Of a DNA stretch of 64,000 nt, positions 53,101-64,000 are shown one piece after another. A program made the position numbers and the translations under genes. Position 1 is the first letter of the stretch, and each line of letters opens with the position of its first letter. Source of the DNA: Metridium senile (lineage: Eukaryota; Cnidaria; Anthozoa; Actiniaria; Metridiidae); the NCBI GenBank assembly GCA_949775045.1, contig OX459107.1, forward strand, positions 12,055,250 through 12,119,249, given 5' to 3'. Under the pieces are notes generated by a model, which had not been told where the DNA came from, searched no databases, and was given only the letters and a program-made list of their open reading frames with translations.

Positions 53101-54875
53101 CTAGACATTGTTCTCGGGGTCCTAGCGATCAGTTTGTGTCGAAAACCCCGATTTTTTTGACACATTTTTGACAAATCCTAAAGGCCATTAGGCATTCTGG
53201 GTAAGATTTTGTAGTTTTTCCTAAATAGAATTTTTCGGTTACATTAGAAAGCTTAGATTTTCTAGACATTGTTCTCGGGGTCCTAGCGATCAGTTTGTGT
53301 CGAAAACCCCGATTTTTTTGACACATTTTTGACAACTCCTAAAGGCCATAAGGCATTCTGGGTAAGATTTTGTAGTTTTTCCTAAATAGAATTTTTCGGT
53401 TACATCAGAAAGCTTAGATTTTTCTAGACATTGTTCTCGGGGTCTAAGCGATCAGTTTCAGTTGAAAACCCCGATTTTCTTGACCCATTTTTGACAAGTC
53501 CTAAAGGCCATAAGGCATTCTGGGTAAGATTTTGTAGTTTTTCCTAAATATAATTTTTCGGTTACATTAGAAAGCTTAGATTTTTCTAGACATTGTTCTC
53601 GGGGTCCTAGCGATCAGTTTGTGTCTAAAACCCCGATTTTTTTTATTCATTTTTGACAAATCCTAAGAGCGAGTCCGCGTGAAAACCATGCAGACCAGTC
53701 TACACCGTACATCACCGATTTTCTTCAAACTTAGCTCGATTGTACATCTTAGTTAACTTATTACTTTGGTGAATTTTTTTGGCTTTAAATTAAAAAGGCT
53801 TAAAGTTACAACCGTTTGAGTATTTTACCCTAAAAACGGTCAAAATTTGCATAAAATATACCTAAAGTTTTACGGCCTCGTATTTCCTTTGCAGATTGTT
53901 TCCTGCACCAATATTCTGCCCACGTTTAGCACATTATCTTATTAGTACTTTAAGTTGAATAAAAAGTCGTGAAACAAATATTGGGTTGTTTTATAAAGGG
54001 TTGAGTTATTGCTATTTTTCAGCTTTGACGAAAAGTGTAAAAATATACTCTAGAAAAGAGCTATTTGCACCTATCCGGCAGTTATTCATATAACTTTGGA
54101 ACCTTTATCAGATAGTATGATGATAGGGACAATGTTTTATCGAAAAAAAAGTCTGTAAAGTATTTATTTTTCAAGCGAAAAATAACTAAGAAAATGATGA
54201 AATTTACAATGTTTGAAGTTGTCACGTGACAAAACTAAATATACAACAAATCTACAACACGCTAAATATGATCCCAATATAATGATAATAATCATAACAA
54301 TCAATTATATGAATTAAAATAATGATATTCATCATTATATAAGATAATGTTACAACAAATAACTAACTTTTAGGCTTGTAAGCCGAATACAGTAATGTTT
54401 TGTCTGTCTACCTTCGGCTTTCCTATGTCTGGTAAAAACGATATTTCATAATTTTTTTTCACAATATTATCATTTTTTGAAATAAAATAATTTTTACAGT
54501 ATTAGAATTATGCATTTATTAACCTCACACAACATGTTAAAGAAATTATTGAACTCATGCGGTTGCTAGAAACAGAAACAGACAAAGTAACAGTGTACTA
54601 TATAAAACTATGTAACCTTTTCGATTTATTATTTTCCTGATATTATTTTCCTGATTTCCAGGGATATGAATACGTTTTCATAAAAATATATTGTTAAAGT
54701 TCTAGCAAGACACATTTTAATAAAAGACATACATTTTGCTTCAAGTGTTCTCTTTGTTGTTTTGCATAAATTTGAAATTGACATTCGACTAATTGGCATG
54801 TTTGGTAGACACCGACATTAATTCTCATTTTACGTGCATTAGTTGAGGTTAATTTTGACATACAGTAATTATTTT

Positions 54876-55266
54876 ATGGCGGTTTTCTCTTTTCACAATC
54901 TTTCTGTGGAAAATTATGGAAGTTCTCGAAGAAACAATGACACCTGTTTTGTTTTGCTACTTTTAAAATCTTGTACAAAGATTATCTGCACCCATCTACT
55001 TGGCTGTTTAAAAACTTCTTCCAAAGATGTGAAGTACGAGTGGGAACTTTGTCTTTTAAGAGCTGGTGTTTTTAAAACTGAAAATACAGATGATATGACA
55101 ATATGTCCGCTGCATAGAGACCACTTTGGTTTAGGCTGGCGTCCCAGTCGAGTCTGTAAGCATCCTCCACACGATTCTAAACAAAAGCCTGCCAGAGGTG
55201 GACATGCAAAGCGTATTTCTCAAGAGATATTCCAAACATGGAGAATGTTATGCGAAATTGGTCAAG
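54876..55266 (+). CDS. Cys/His-rich exon of the satellite-inserted transposon (partial gene)
   Basis: From the ATG at 54876 the frame runs 130 codons to a GTATTG donor at 55267, leaving a split Gly. It begins MAVFSFHNLSVENYGSS; the C-terminal half contains LLRAGVF, MTICPLHRDHFGLGWRPSRV, CKHPPHD, then a basic KPARGGHAKRISQEI stretch and WRMLCEIGQG. The C-x2-H (C77, H80), W89 and C94-x-H96-x2-H99 layout looks zinc-binding and resembles N-terminal segments of uncharacterised, expanded cnidarian proteins. I chose this ATG over an upstream TTG because it gives a normal start. No downstream exons are clear, so the element may be an internally deleted derivative. Host gene capture is the alternative. 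Confidence 0.55.
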
Positions 55267-55518
55267 GTATTGTTACATCTAAGTAAGGGTTGCATTTTCG
55301 ATCCCATCTGAGTTTCGGTGAAATTAAAAATACTAAATAGTTATCGTTTAAAGGAATTTTCATTGAATACTGTATATATTGACAACTAGTATTGAAGAGC
55401 TTTGAATTGAGCTGTTTCTTTTTTACGTTGAGATATCTAGAGAGTGAATAAGATGAATCTGGATTACCATCGATTTTTAAGTATTAAAATACTTTCCATT
55501 CCCGCCAAAGGACTGTGA

Positions 55519-55774
55519 AGCGATTCTCTTCCGTCAATCAAACATAATTGGTCTAGTCTAGTGATAATTACTATAAACAACTGACAAAGTGAACAAAAAA
55601 AGAGCTAGGTAAAAAATATTATTTCAAAAAGAATAGTTGGTCCAAAAAATATACATTTATTTAGTTTTAACGTTCTGATACCCGTAGAATACATCGTTAG
55701 GCTAAAATTTGTTTTCACTGACATTAGTATGCAAATATTTTAATAGACAATTTGTTTGACGGAAGAGAATCGCT
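55519..55774. repeat. Inverted repeat nested in the transposon
   Basis: AGCGATTCTCTTCCGTCAA (55519-55537) and its exact complement (55756-55774) enclose about 220 bp of AT-rich DNA. Likely a small MITE within the larger element. Confidence 0.65.
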
Positions 55775-56857
55775 AACTCACTTTACGATCTCTGTTGGGC
55801 CGGCATTATTTTATTTTATTGTTATTATCACTATTATTTCATTCCATTTTTTATGTCATAATAACATGCTTTTCTGAAAGTTAACTCTAAAATGGTTAAC
55901 GACCGGGAACCAGTTCATGACAGTTGATTGTTTAGTACTGATAATCACACTTGGCTACGCTGTCGTTGTCATTTGGATAATTTCCACGTTTTCGACTTTT
56001 ATTTTATGAATCTGCTGTCTTAAAGATGTAAGTTTCGAATATTTATACATATTAAAATCAACTCAAGGCTCTTTGTTGTAATTTGAACCATTTGATCAGC
56101 TTAGCATTATCGTTGATGCAAACTTGGCATGTTTTTGTGTGTATTTCTTTCGGAAAAAAAAAAAAAAAAAAACAGCGTATAGTTAAAATATTTTAACATT
56201 GTACATTTATGACTTCTTAAATCGCCTTACTACATTAGCTGTTGTTTTTAGGTAAGTATTTTGAAACTTATCGGCTTTTTTAGTCGCAAATGGTCATTAG
56301 TCTTATGATTGGATACGTGTAAAAACGCGAAATTCGTGATACTGTATCTCTTCACCCTTAAAACTTTACAGAAATTTTTTTCTTTGTATTTGTTAACCAT
56401 TATCAGTTGTACATAAAAGTCAAACTTTGTGGTTTTAAAAAGTTGCCGGATCTTGTATATCGAATTGTTAAGAATGCATACTCAAAATGTAGATTTCATA
56501 GCCTGATATGTAAATAAGCAAAAATGTTCTTTAAATAAATCTTTTGATACTTTGATACTATCGTTGTATTTATTATATGTTGTAGTAGGTATGTACGAAT
56601 TCCAGGTAAGAAAAAAGCTATATTTTTAGAGAAATTGATTTGTAAAGTTGGTGTAGATTTCAAGCAATTTTTATCGTTCGTCTGACTACATTCCCTTAAA
56701 CCTCGATATCTGCTAGAGAATTTAATATTTTTGTTTTATATTGCACACAGTTAATATTTACACTAAAATACATATCTCGGCCAAAAATGAAAGAAATCGG
56801 TGATACCCGTTGTAGACACATTTTTCGATTTTGCATGGTTTTCACACGGACTCGCTC

Positions 56858-59800
56858 CTAAAGGCCATTAGGCATTCTGGGTAAGATTTTGTAGTTTTTC
56901 CTAAATAGAATTTTTCAGTTACATCAGAAAGGTCAGATTTTTCTAGAGATTGTTCTCGGGGTCTAAGCGATCAGTTTGAGTCGAAAACCCCGATTTTTTT
57001 GAACGACCTTAAGAGACCCCTATGGTAGACTATAGGGCATTCTGGGTAAGATTTTGTAGTTTTTCCTAAATAGAATTTTTCGGTTACATTAGAAAGCTTA
57101 GATTTTTCTAGACATTGTTCTCGGGGTCCTAGCGATCAGTTTGTGTCGAAAACCCCGATTTTTTTTACCCATTTTTGACAACTCCTAAAGGCCATAAGGC
57201 ATTCTGGGTAAGATTTTGTAGTTTTTCCTAAATAGAATATTTCGGTTACATCACAAAGCTTAGATTTTTCTACACATTCATCTCGGGGTCTAAGCGATCA
57301 GTTTGAGTCGAAAACCCCGATTTTTTTGAACGACTTTAAGAGACCCCTATGGTAGACTATAGGGCATTCTGGGTAAGATTTTGTAGTTTTTCCTAAATAG
57401 AATTTTTCGGTTACATGAGCAAGCTTACATTTTTCTAGACATTGTTCTCGGGGTCCTAGCGATCAGTTTGAGTCGAAAACCTCGATTTTTTGGACACATT
57501 TTTGACAAATCCTAAAGGCCAAAAGGCATTATGGGTAAGATTTTGTAGTTTTTCCTAAATAGAATTTTTCGGTTACATCAGCAAGCTTACATTTTTCTAG
57601 ACATTGTTCTCGGGGTCCTAGCGATCAGTTTGAGTCGAAAACCTCGATTTTTTGGAGCCATTTTTGACAAATCCTAAAGGCCATAAGGCATTCTGGGTAA
57701 GATTTTGTAGTTTTTCCTAAATAGAATTTTTCGGTTACATTAGAAAGCTTAGATTTTTCTAGACATTGTTCTCGGGGTCCTAGCGATCAGTTTGTGTCGA
57801 AAACCCCGATTTTTTTGACACATTTTTGACAACTCCTAAAGGCCATAAGGCATTCTGGGTAAGATTTTGTAGTTTTTCCTAAATAGAATTTTTCGGTTAC
57901 ATCAGAAAGGTCAGATTTTTCTAGAGATTGTTCTCGGGGTCTAAGCGATCAGTTTGAGTGGAAAACCCCAATTTTTTTGAACGACTTTAAGAGACCCCCA
58001 TGGTAGACTATAGGGCATTCTGGGTAAGATTTTGTAGTTTTTCCTAAATAGAATTTTTCGGTTACATCAGAAAGCTTAGATTTTTCTAGACATTGTTCTC
58101 GGGGTCCTAGTGATCAGTTTGAGTCGAAAACCCCGATTTTTTTTACCCCTTTTTGACAAATCCTAAAGGCCATAAGGCATTCTGGGTAAGATTTTGTAGT
58201 TTTTCCCAAATAGAATATTTCGGTTACATCACAAAGCTTAGAATTTTCTAGACCTTGTTCTCGGGGTCTAATCGATCAGTTTGTGTCGAAAACCCCGATT
58301 TTTTTGACACATTTTTGACAACTCCTAAAGGCCATAACGCATTCTGGGTAAGATTTTGTAGTTTTTCCTAAATAGAATTTTTCGGTTACATCAGAAAGCT
58401 TAGATTTTTCTACACATTCATCTCGGGGTCTAAGCGATCAGTTTCAGTTGAAAACCCCGATTTTCTTGACCCATTTTTGACAAGTCCTAAAGGCCATAAT
58501 GCATTCTGGGTAAGATTTTGTAGTTTTTCCTAAATATAATTTTTCGGTTACATCAGAAAGCTTAGATTTTTCTAGACATTGTTCTCGGGGTCCTAGCGAT
58601 CAGTTTGTGTCGAAAACCCCGATTTTTTTGACACATTTTTGACAAATCCTAAAGGCCATAAGGCATTCTGGGTAAAATTTTGTAGTTTTTCCTAAATAGA
58701 ATTTTTCAGTTACATCAGAAAGGTCAGATTTTTCTAGAGATTGTTCTCGGGGTCTAAGCGATCAGTTTGAGTCGAAAACCCCGATTTTTTTGACCCATTT
58801 TTGACAAATCGTAAAGGCAATAAGGCATTCTTGGTAAGATTTTGTAGTTTTTCCTAAATAGAATTTTTCGGTTACATCAGAAAGCTTAGATTTTTCTAGA
58901 CATTGTTCTCGGAGTCCTAGCGATCAGTTTGTGTCGAAAACCCCGATTTTTTTGACCCATTTTTGACAAATCCTAAAGGCCATAAGGCATTCTGGGTAAG
59001 ATTTTGTAGTTTTTCCTAAATAGAATTTTTCAGTTACATCAGAAAGGTCAGATTTTTCTACAGATTGTTCTCGGGGTCTAATCGATCAGTTTGAGTCGAA
59101 AACCCCGATTTTTTTTTACCCATTTTTGACAAATCCTAAAGGCCATAAGGCATTCTGGGTAAGATTTTGTAGTTTTTCCTAAATAGAATTTTTCGGTTAC
59201 ATCAGAAAGCTTAGATTTTTCTAGACATTGTTCTCGGGGTCTAAGCGATCAGTTTCAGTTGAAAACCCCGATTTTCTTGACCCATTTTTGACAAGTCCTA
59301 AAGGCCATAATGCATTCTGGGTAAGATTTTGTAGTTTTTCCTAAATAGAATTTTTCGGTTACATCAGAAAGCTTAGATTTTTCTAGACATTGTTCAGGGG
59401 GTCTAAGCGATCAGTTTGTGTCGAAAACCCCGATTTTTTTGACCCATTTTTGACAAATCCTAAAGGCCATAAGGCATTCTGGGTAAGATTTTGTAGTTTT
59501 TCCTAAATAGAATTTTTCAGTTACATCAGAAAGGTCAGATTTTTCTAGAGATTGTTCTCGGGGTCTAAGCGATCAGTTTGAGTCGAAAACCCCAATTTTT
59601 TTGAACGACTTTAAGAGACCCCCATGGTAGACTATAGGGCATTCTGGGTAAGATTTTGTAGTTTTTCCTAAATAGAATTTTTCGGTTACATCAGAAAGCT
59701 TAGATTTTTCTAGACATTGTTCTCGGGGTCCTAGTGATCAGTTTGAGTCGAAAACCCCGATTTTTTTTACCCCTTTTTGACAAATCCTAAAGGCCATAAG

Positions 59801-62800
59801 GCATTCTGGGTAAGATTTTGTAGTTTTTCCCAAATAGAATATTTCGGTTACATCACAAAGCTTAGAATTTTCTAGACCTTGTTCTCGGGGTCTAATCGAT
59901 CAGTTTGAGTCGAAAACCCCGATTTTTTTTTACCCATTTTTGACAAATCCTAAAGGCCAAAAGGCATTATGGGTAAGATTTTGTAGTTTTTCCTAAATAG
60001 AATTTTTCAGTTACATCAGAAAGGTCAGATTTTTCTAGAGATTGTTCTCGGGGTCTAAGCGATCAGTTTGAGTCGAATACCCCGATTTTTTTGAACGACC
60101 TTAAGAGACCCCTATGGTAGACTATAGGGCATTCTGGGTAAGATTTTGTAGTTTTTCCTAAATAGAATTTTTCGGTTACATTAGAAAGCTTAGATTTTTC
60201 TAGACATTGTTCTCGGGGTCCTAGCGATCAGTTTGTGTCGAAAACCCCGATTTTTTTGACCCATTTTTGACAACTCCTAAAGGCCATAAGGCATTCTGGG
60301 TAAGATTTTGTAGTTTTTCCTAAATAGAATATTTCGGTTACATCACAAAGCTTAGATTTTTCTACACATTCATCTCGGGGTCTAAGCGATCAGTTTGAGT
60401 CGAAAACCCCGATTTTTTTGAACGACTTTAAGAGACCCCTATGGTAGACTATAGGGCATTCTGGGTAAGATTTTGTAGTTTTTCCTAAATAGAATTTTTC
60501 GGTTACATGAGCAAGCTTACATTTTTCTAGACATTGTTCTCGGGGTCCTAGCGATCAGTTTGAGTCGAAAACCTCGATTTTTTGGACACATTTTTGACAA
60601 ATCCTAAAGGCCAAAAGGCATTATGGGTAAGATTTTGTAGTTTTTCCCAAATAGAATATTTCGGTTACATCACAAAGCTTAGAATTTTCTAGACCTTGTT
60701 CTCGGGGTCTAATCGATCAGTTTGAGTCGAAAACCCCGATTTTTTTTTACCCATTTTTGACAAATCCTAAAGGCCAAAAGGCATTATGGGTAAGATTTTG
60801 TAGTTTTTCCTAAATAGAATTTTTCAGTTACATCAGAAAGGTCAGATTTTTCTAGAGATTGTTCTCGGGGTCTAAGCGATCAGTTTGAGTCGAATACCCC
60901 GATTTTTTTGAACGACCTTAAGAGACCCCTATGGTAGACTATAGGGCATTCTGGGTAAGATTTTGTAGTTTTTCCTAAATAGAATTTTTCGGTTACATTA
61001 GAAAGCTTAGATTTTTCTAGACATTGTTCTCGGGGTCCTAGCGATCAGTTTGTGTCGAAAACCCCGATTTTTTTGACCCATTTTTGACAACTCCTAAAGG
61101 CCATAAGGCATTCTGGGTAAGATTTTGTAGTTTTTCCTAAATAGAATATTTCGGTTACATCACAAAGCTTAGATTTTTCTACACATTCATCTCGGGGTCT
61201 AAGCGATCAGTTTGAGTCGAAAACCCCGATTTTTTTGAACGACTTTAAGAGACCCCTATGGTAGACTATAGGGCATTCTGGGTAAGATTTTGTAGTTTTT
61301 CCTAAATAGAATTTCTCGGTTACATTAGAAAGCTTACATTTTTCTAGACATTGTTCTCGGGGTCCTAGCGATCAGTTTGTGTCGAAAACCCCGATTTTTT
61401 TGACCCATTTTTGACAAATCCTAAAGGCCATAAGGCATTCTGGGTAAGATTTTGTAGTTTTTCCTAAATAGAATTTTTCAGTTACATCAGAAAGGTCAGA
61501 TTTTTCTAGAGATTGTTCTCGGGGTCTAAGCGATCAGTTTGAGTCGAAAACCCCGATTTTTTTGACCCATTTTTGACAAATCCTAAAGGCCATAAGGCAT
61601 TCTTGGTAAGATTTTGTAGTTTTTCCTAAATAGAATTTTTCGGTTACATCAGAAAGCTTAGATTTTTCTAGACATTGTTCTCGGAGTCCTAGCGATCAGT
61701 TTGTGTCCAAAACCCCGATTTTTTTGACTCATTTTTGACAAATCCTAAAGGCCATAAGGCATTCTGGGTAAGATTTTGTAGTTTTTCCTAAATAGAATTT
61801 TTCAGTTACATCAGAAAGGTCAGAATTTTCTAGAGATTGTTCTCGGGGTCTAAGCGATCAGTTTGAGTCGAAAACCCCAATTTTTTTGAACGACTTTAAG
61901 AGACCCCCATGGTAGACTATAGGGCATTCTGGGTAAGATTTTGTAGTTTTTCCTAAATAGAATTTTTCGGTTACATCAGAAAGCTTAGAATATTCTAGAC
62001 ATTGTTCTCGGGATCCTAGTGATCAGTTTGAGTCGAAAACCCCGATTTTTTTTACCCCTTTTTGACAAATCCTAAAGGCCATAAGGTATTCTGGGTAAGA
62101 TTTTGTAGTTTTTCCCAAATAGAATATTTCGGTTACATCACAAAGCTTAGAATTTTCTAGACCTTGTTCTCGGGGTCTAATCGATCAGTTTGAGTCGAAA
62201 ACCCCGATTTTTTTTTACCCATTTTTGACAAATCCTAAAGGCCATAAGGCATTCTGGGTAAGATTTTGTAGTTTTTCCTAAATAGAATTTTTCGGTTACA
62301 TTAGAAAGCTTAGATTTTTCTAGACATTGTTCTCGGGGTCCTAGCGATCAGTTTGTGTCGAAAACCCCGATTTTTTTGACACATTTTTGACAAATCCTAA
62401 AGGCCATTAGGCATTCTGGGTAAGATTTTGTAGTTTTTCCTAAATAGAATTTTTCGGTTACATCAGAAAGCTTAGATTTTTCTAGACATTGTTCTCGGGG
62501 TCTAAGCGATCAGTTTGTGTCGAAAACCCCGATTTTTTTTACTCCTTTTTGACAAATCCTAAAGGCCATAAGGCATTCTGTGTAAGATTTTGTAGTTTTT
62601 CCTAAATAGAATTTTTCGGTTACATTAGAAAGCTTAGATTTTTCTAGACATTGTTCTCGGGGTCCTAGCGATCAGTTTGTGTCGAAAACCCCGATTTTTT
62701 TGACACATTTTTGACAAATCCTAAAGGCCATTAGGCATTCTGGGTAAGATTTTGTAGTTTTTCCTAAATAGAATTTTTCGGTTACATCAGAAAGCTTAGA

Positions 62801-64000
62801 TTTTTCTAGACATTGTTCTCGGGGTCTAAGCGATCAGTTTGTGTCGAAAACCCCGTTTTTTTGACTCATTTTTGACAAATCCTAAAGGGCATAAGGCATT
62901 CTGGGTAAGATTTTGTAGTTTTTCCTAAATAGAATTTTTCAGTTACATCAGAAAGGTCAGATTTTTCTAGAGATTGTTCTCGGGGTCTAAGCGATCAGTT
63001 TGAGTCGAAAACCCCGATTTTTTTTACCCCTTTTTGACAAATCCTAAAGGCCATAAGGTATTCTGGGTAAGATTTTGTAGTTTTTCCCAAATAGAATTTT
63101 TCGGTTACATCAGAAAGCTTAGATTTTTCTAGACATTGTTCTCGGAGTCCTAGCGATCAGTTTGTGTCGAAAACCCCGATTTTTTTGACTCATTTTTGAC
63201 AAATCCTAAAGGCCATAAGGCATTCAGGGTAAGATTTTGTAGTTTTCCCTAAATAGAATTTTTCAGTTACATCAGAAATGTCAGATTTTTCTAGAGATTG
63301 TTCTCGGGGTCTAAGCGATCAGTTTGAGTCGAAAACCCCAATTTTTTTGAACGACTTTAAGAGACCCCCATGGTAGACTATAGGGCATTCTTGGTAAGAT
63401 TTTGTAGTTTTTCCTAAATAGAATTTTTCGGTTACATCAGAAAGCTTAGAATATTCTAGACATTGTTCTCGGGGTCCTAGTGATCAGTTTGAGTCGAAAA
63501 CCCCGATTTTTTTTACCCCTTTTTGACAAATCCTAAAGGCCATAAGGTATTCTGGGTAAGATTTTGTAGTTTTTCCCAAATAGAATATTTCGGTTACATC
63601 ACAAAGCTTAGAATTTTCTAGACCTTGTTCTCGGGGTCTAATCGATCAGTTTGAGTCGAAAACCCCGATTTTTTTTTACCCATTTTTGACAAATCCTAAA
63701 GGCCATAAGGCATTCTGGGTAAGATTTTGTAGTTTTTCCTAAATAGAATTTTTCGGTTACATTAGAAAGCTTAGATTTTTCTAGACATTGTTCTCGGGGT
63801 CCTAGCGATCAGTTTGTGTCGAAAACCCCGATTTTTTTGACACATTTTTGACAAATCCTAAAGGCCATAAGGCATTCTGGGTAAGATTTTGTAGTTTTTC
63901 CTAAATAGAATTTCTCGGTTACATTAGAAAGCTTACATTTTTCTACACATTGTTCTCGGGGTCCTAGCGATCAGTTTGTGTCGAAAACCCCGATTTTTTT
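56858..64000. repeat. 162-bp satellite array, right block (open at window edge)
   Basis: Continues the monomer split by the transposon and runs to the last base. The same two tail classes occur; class B tails are at about 57005, 57335, 57975, 59605, 60085, 60425, 60910, 61230, 61890 and 63350. An 830-bp block (60085-60910, five monomers) is duplicated with the private variant GAATACCCCG. About 44 copies. Confidence 0.97.

Larger units (their letters stand above)
34145..53666. repeat. 162-bp satellite array, left block
   Basis: Tandem monomers read GCATTCTGGGTAAGATTTTG, TAGTTTTTCCTAAATAGAAT, TTTCGGTTACAT, CTTAGATTTTTCTAGACATT, CTCGGGGTC, CGATCAGTTTG, TCGAAAACCCCGATTTTTT and one of two tails. 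Tail A (ACCCATTTTTGACAAATCCT then AAAGGCCATAAG) gives 162 bp. Tail B (AACGACTTTAAGAGACCCCT then ATGGTAGACTATAGG) gives about 165 bp. About 120 copies. The array starts abruptly inside tail B at about 34147. The 68-codon minus-strand frames (43047, 45163, 46461, 47598, 50040, 53129) arise only where one T is missing from the TTTTTCTAG tract and are not genes. Confidence 0.97.
53667..56857. mobile_element. 3.19-kb DNA transposon inserted into the satellite
   Basis: The left end GAGCGAGTCCGCGTGAAAAC CATGCA and the complement of the right end differ by one base over 26 bp. Further inward ATCACCGATTT recurs inverted. The satellite sequence CAAATCCTAAAGGCC is split as ...CTAA|element|CTAAAGG, a 4-bp CTAA duplication (53663-53666, 56858-56861). 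GAG termini with a 4-bp duplication recall Sola elements, but no full transposase is seen. One Cys/His exon (54876-55266), a 19-A run near 56156 and a nested foldback (55519-55774) lie inside. Confidence 0.88.

Noticed and set aside
43047..53335. Six 68-codon minus-strand frames (MSKMCQKNRG...)
   Set aside because: Each spans two satellite monomers and exists only through a one-base deletion; no codon constraint visible.
54843..54875. Upstream extension of the transposon exon from a TTG
   Set aside because: The ATG at 54876 in the same frame is the normal choice; the 11 upstream residues show no conserved feature.
28371..64000. CRISPR-like spacing of repeats
   Set aside because: The units are contiguous diverged tandem copies with no unique spacers, in a spliced eukaryotic genome.
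34145..64000. 5S rRNA or snRNA tandem genes as the source of the satellite
   Set aside because: The B-box-like GAGTCGAAAACC lacks a consensus position, no A box lies at a proper distance, and no known RNA core is visible.

Overview
The window is metazoan nuclear DNA: AT-rich, with spliced coding exons bounded by GT/AG, long introns packed with transposon debris, and very large tandem arrays. Several repeats look like those I associate with cnidarians, especially anthozoans (a TIR family related to the interrupted element at 18.6-21.5 kb, a Cys/His exon type, a DUF3504 recombinase and tRNA-SINEs). I infer a cnidarian, probably an anthozoan, but cannot prove it from sequence alone. No prokaryotic features were seen.

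Region 1 (1-25.4 kb) holds one host gene on the plus strand: the C-terminal half of the exocyst subunit SEC15/EXOC6. Sixteen exons (342 to 25359) join in frame to 398 codons plus a stop, and all phases close. The 5' half lies upstream of the window. Its introns hold at least a dozen DNA-transposon remnants, two tRNA-derived SINEs, three LINE fragments, several long foldbacks, hammerhead-like motifs and two minisatellites. Nesting is visible. A 1.36-kb element with 75-bp TIRs, a 9-bp target duplication and a broken RecQ-helicase fragment sits inside another TIR element. A 2.8-kb element has split a further DNA transposon, and a 98-bp near-perfect hairpin with its own 9-bp duplication lies just downstream.

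Region 2 (25.4-28.3 kb) is intergenic. It carries foldbacks on both sides of a 207-codon minus-strand tyrosine-recombinase fragment (DUF3504/Crypton-like) and a small MITE.

Region 3 (28.4-32 kb) is a tandem array of alternating 104- and 110-bp units, each with a short GGTCC/GGACC hairpin. Part of it is a 1107-bp higher-order unit present twice, almost unchanged. A frameshifted LINE C-terminal fragment (32.5-33.2 kb) and a 14-bp minisatellite follow.

Region 4 (34.1-64 kb, open at the right edge) is a satellite array with a 162-bp monomer, about 160 copies. Two monomer classes (162 and about 165 bp) differ in their terminal 32-35 bp. Internal multi-monomer duplications are seen at 652, 1298 and 2606 bp. 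A 3.19-kb DNA transposon (53667-56857; TIRs, CTAA target duplication, one recognisable Cys/His exon) has inserted cleanly into a monomer.

The only host protein-coding function supported is the exocyst gene. Everything else is mobile or tandem repeat. The many short ORFs inside the arrays are by-products of the repeats.
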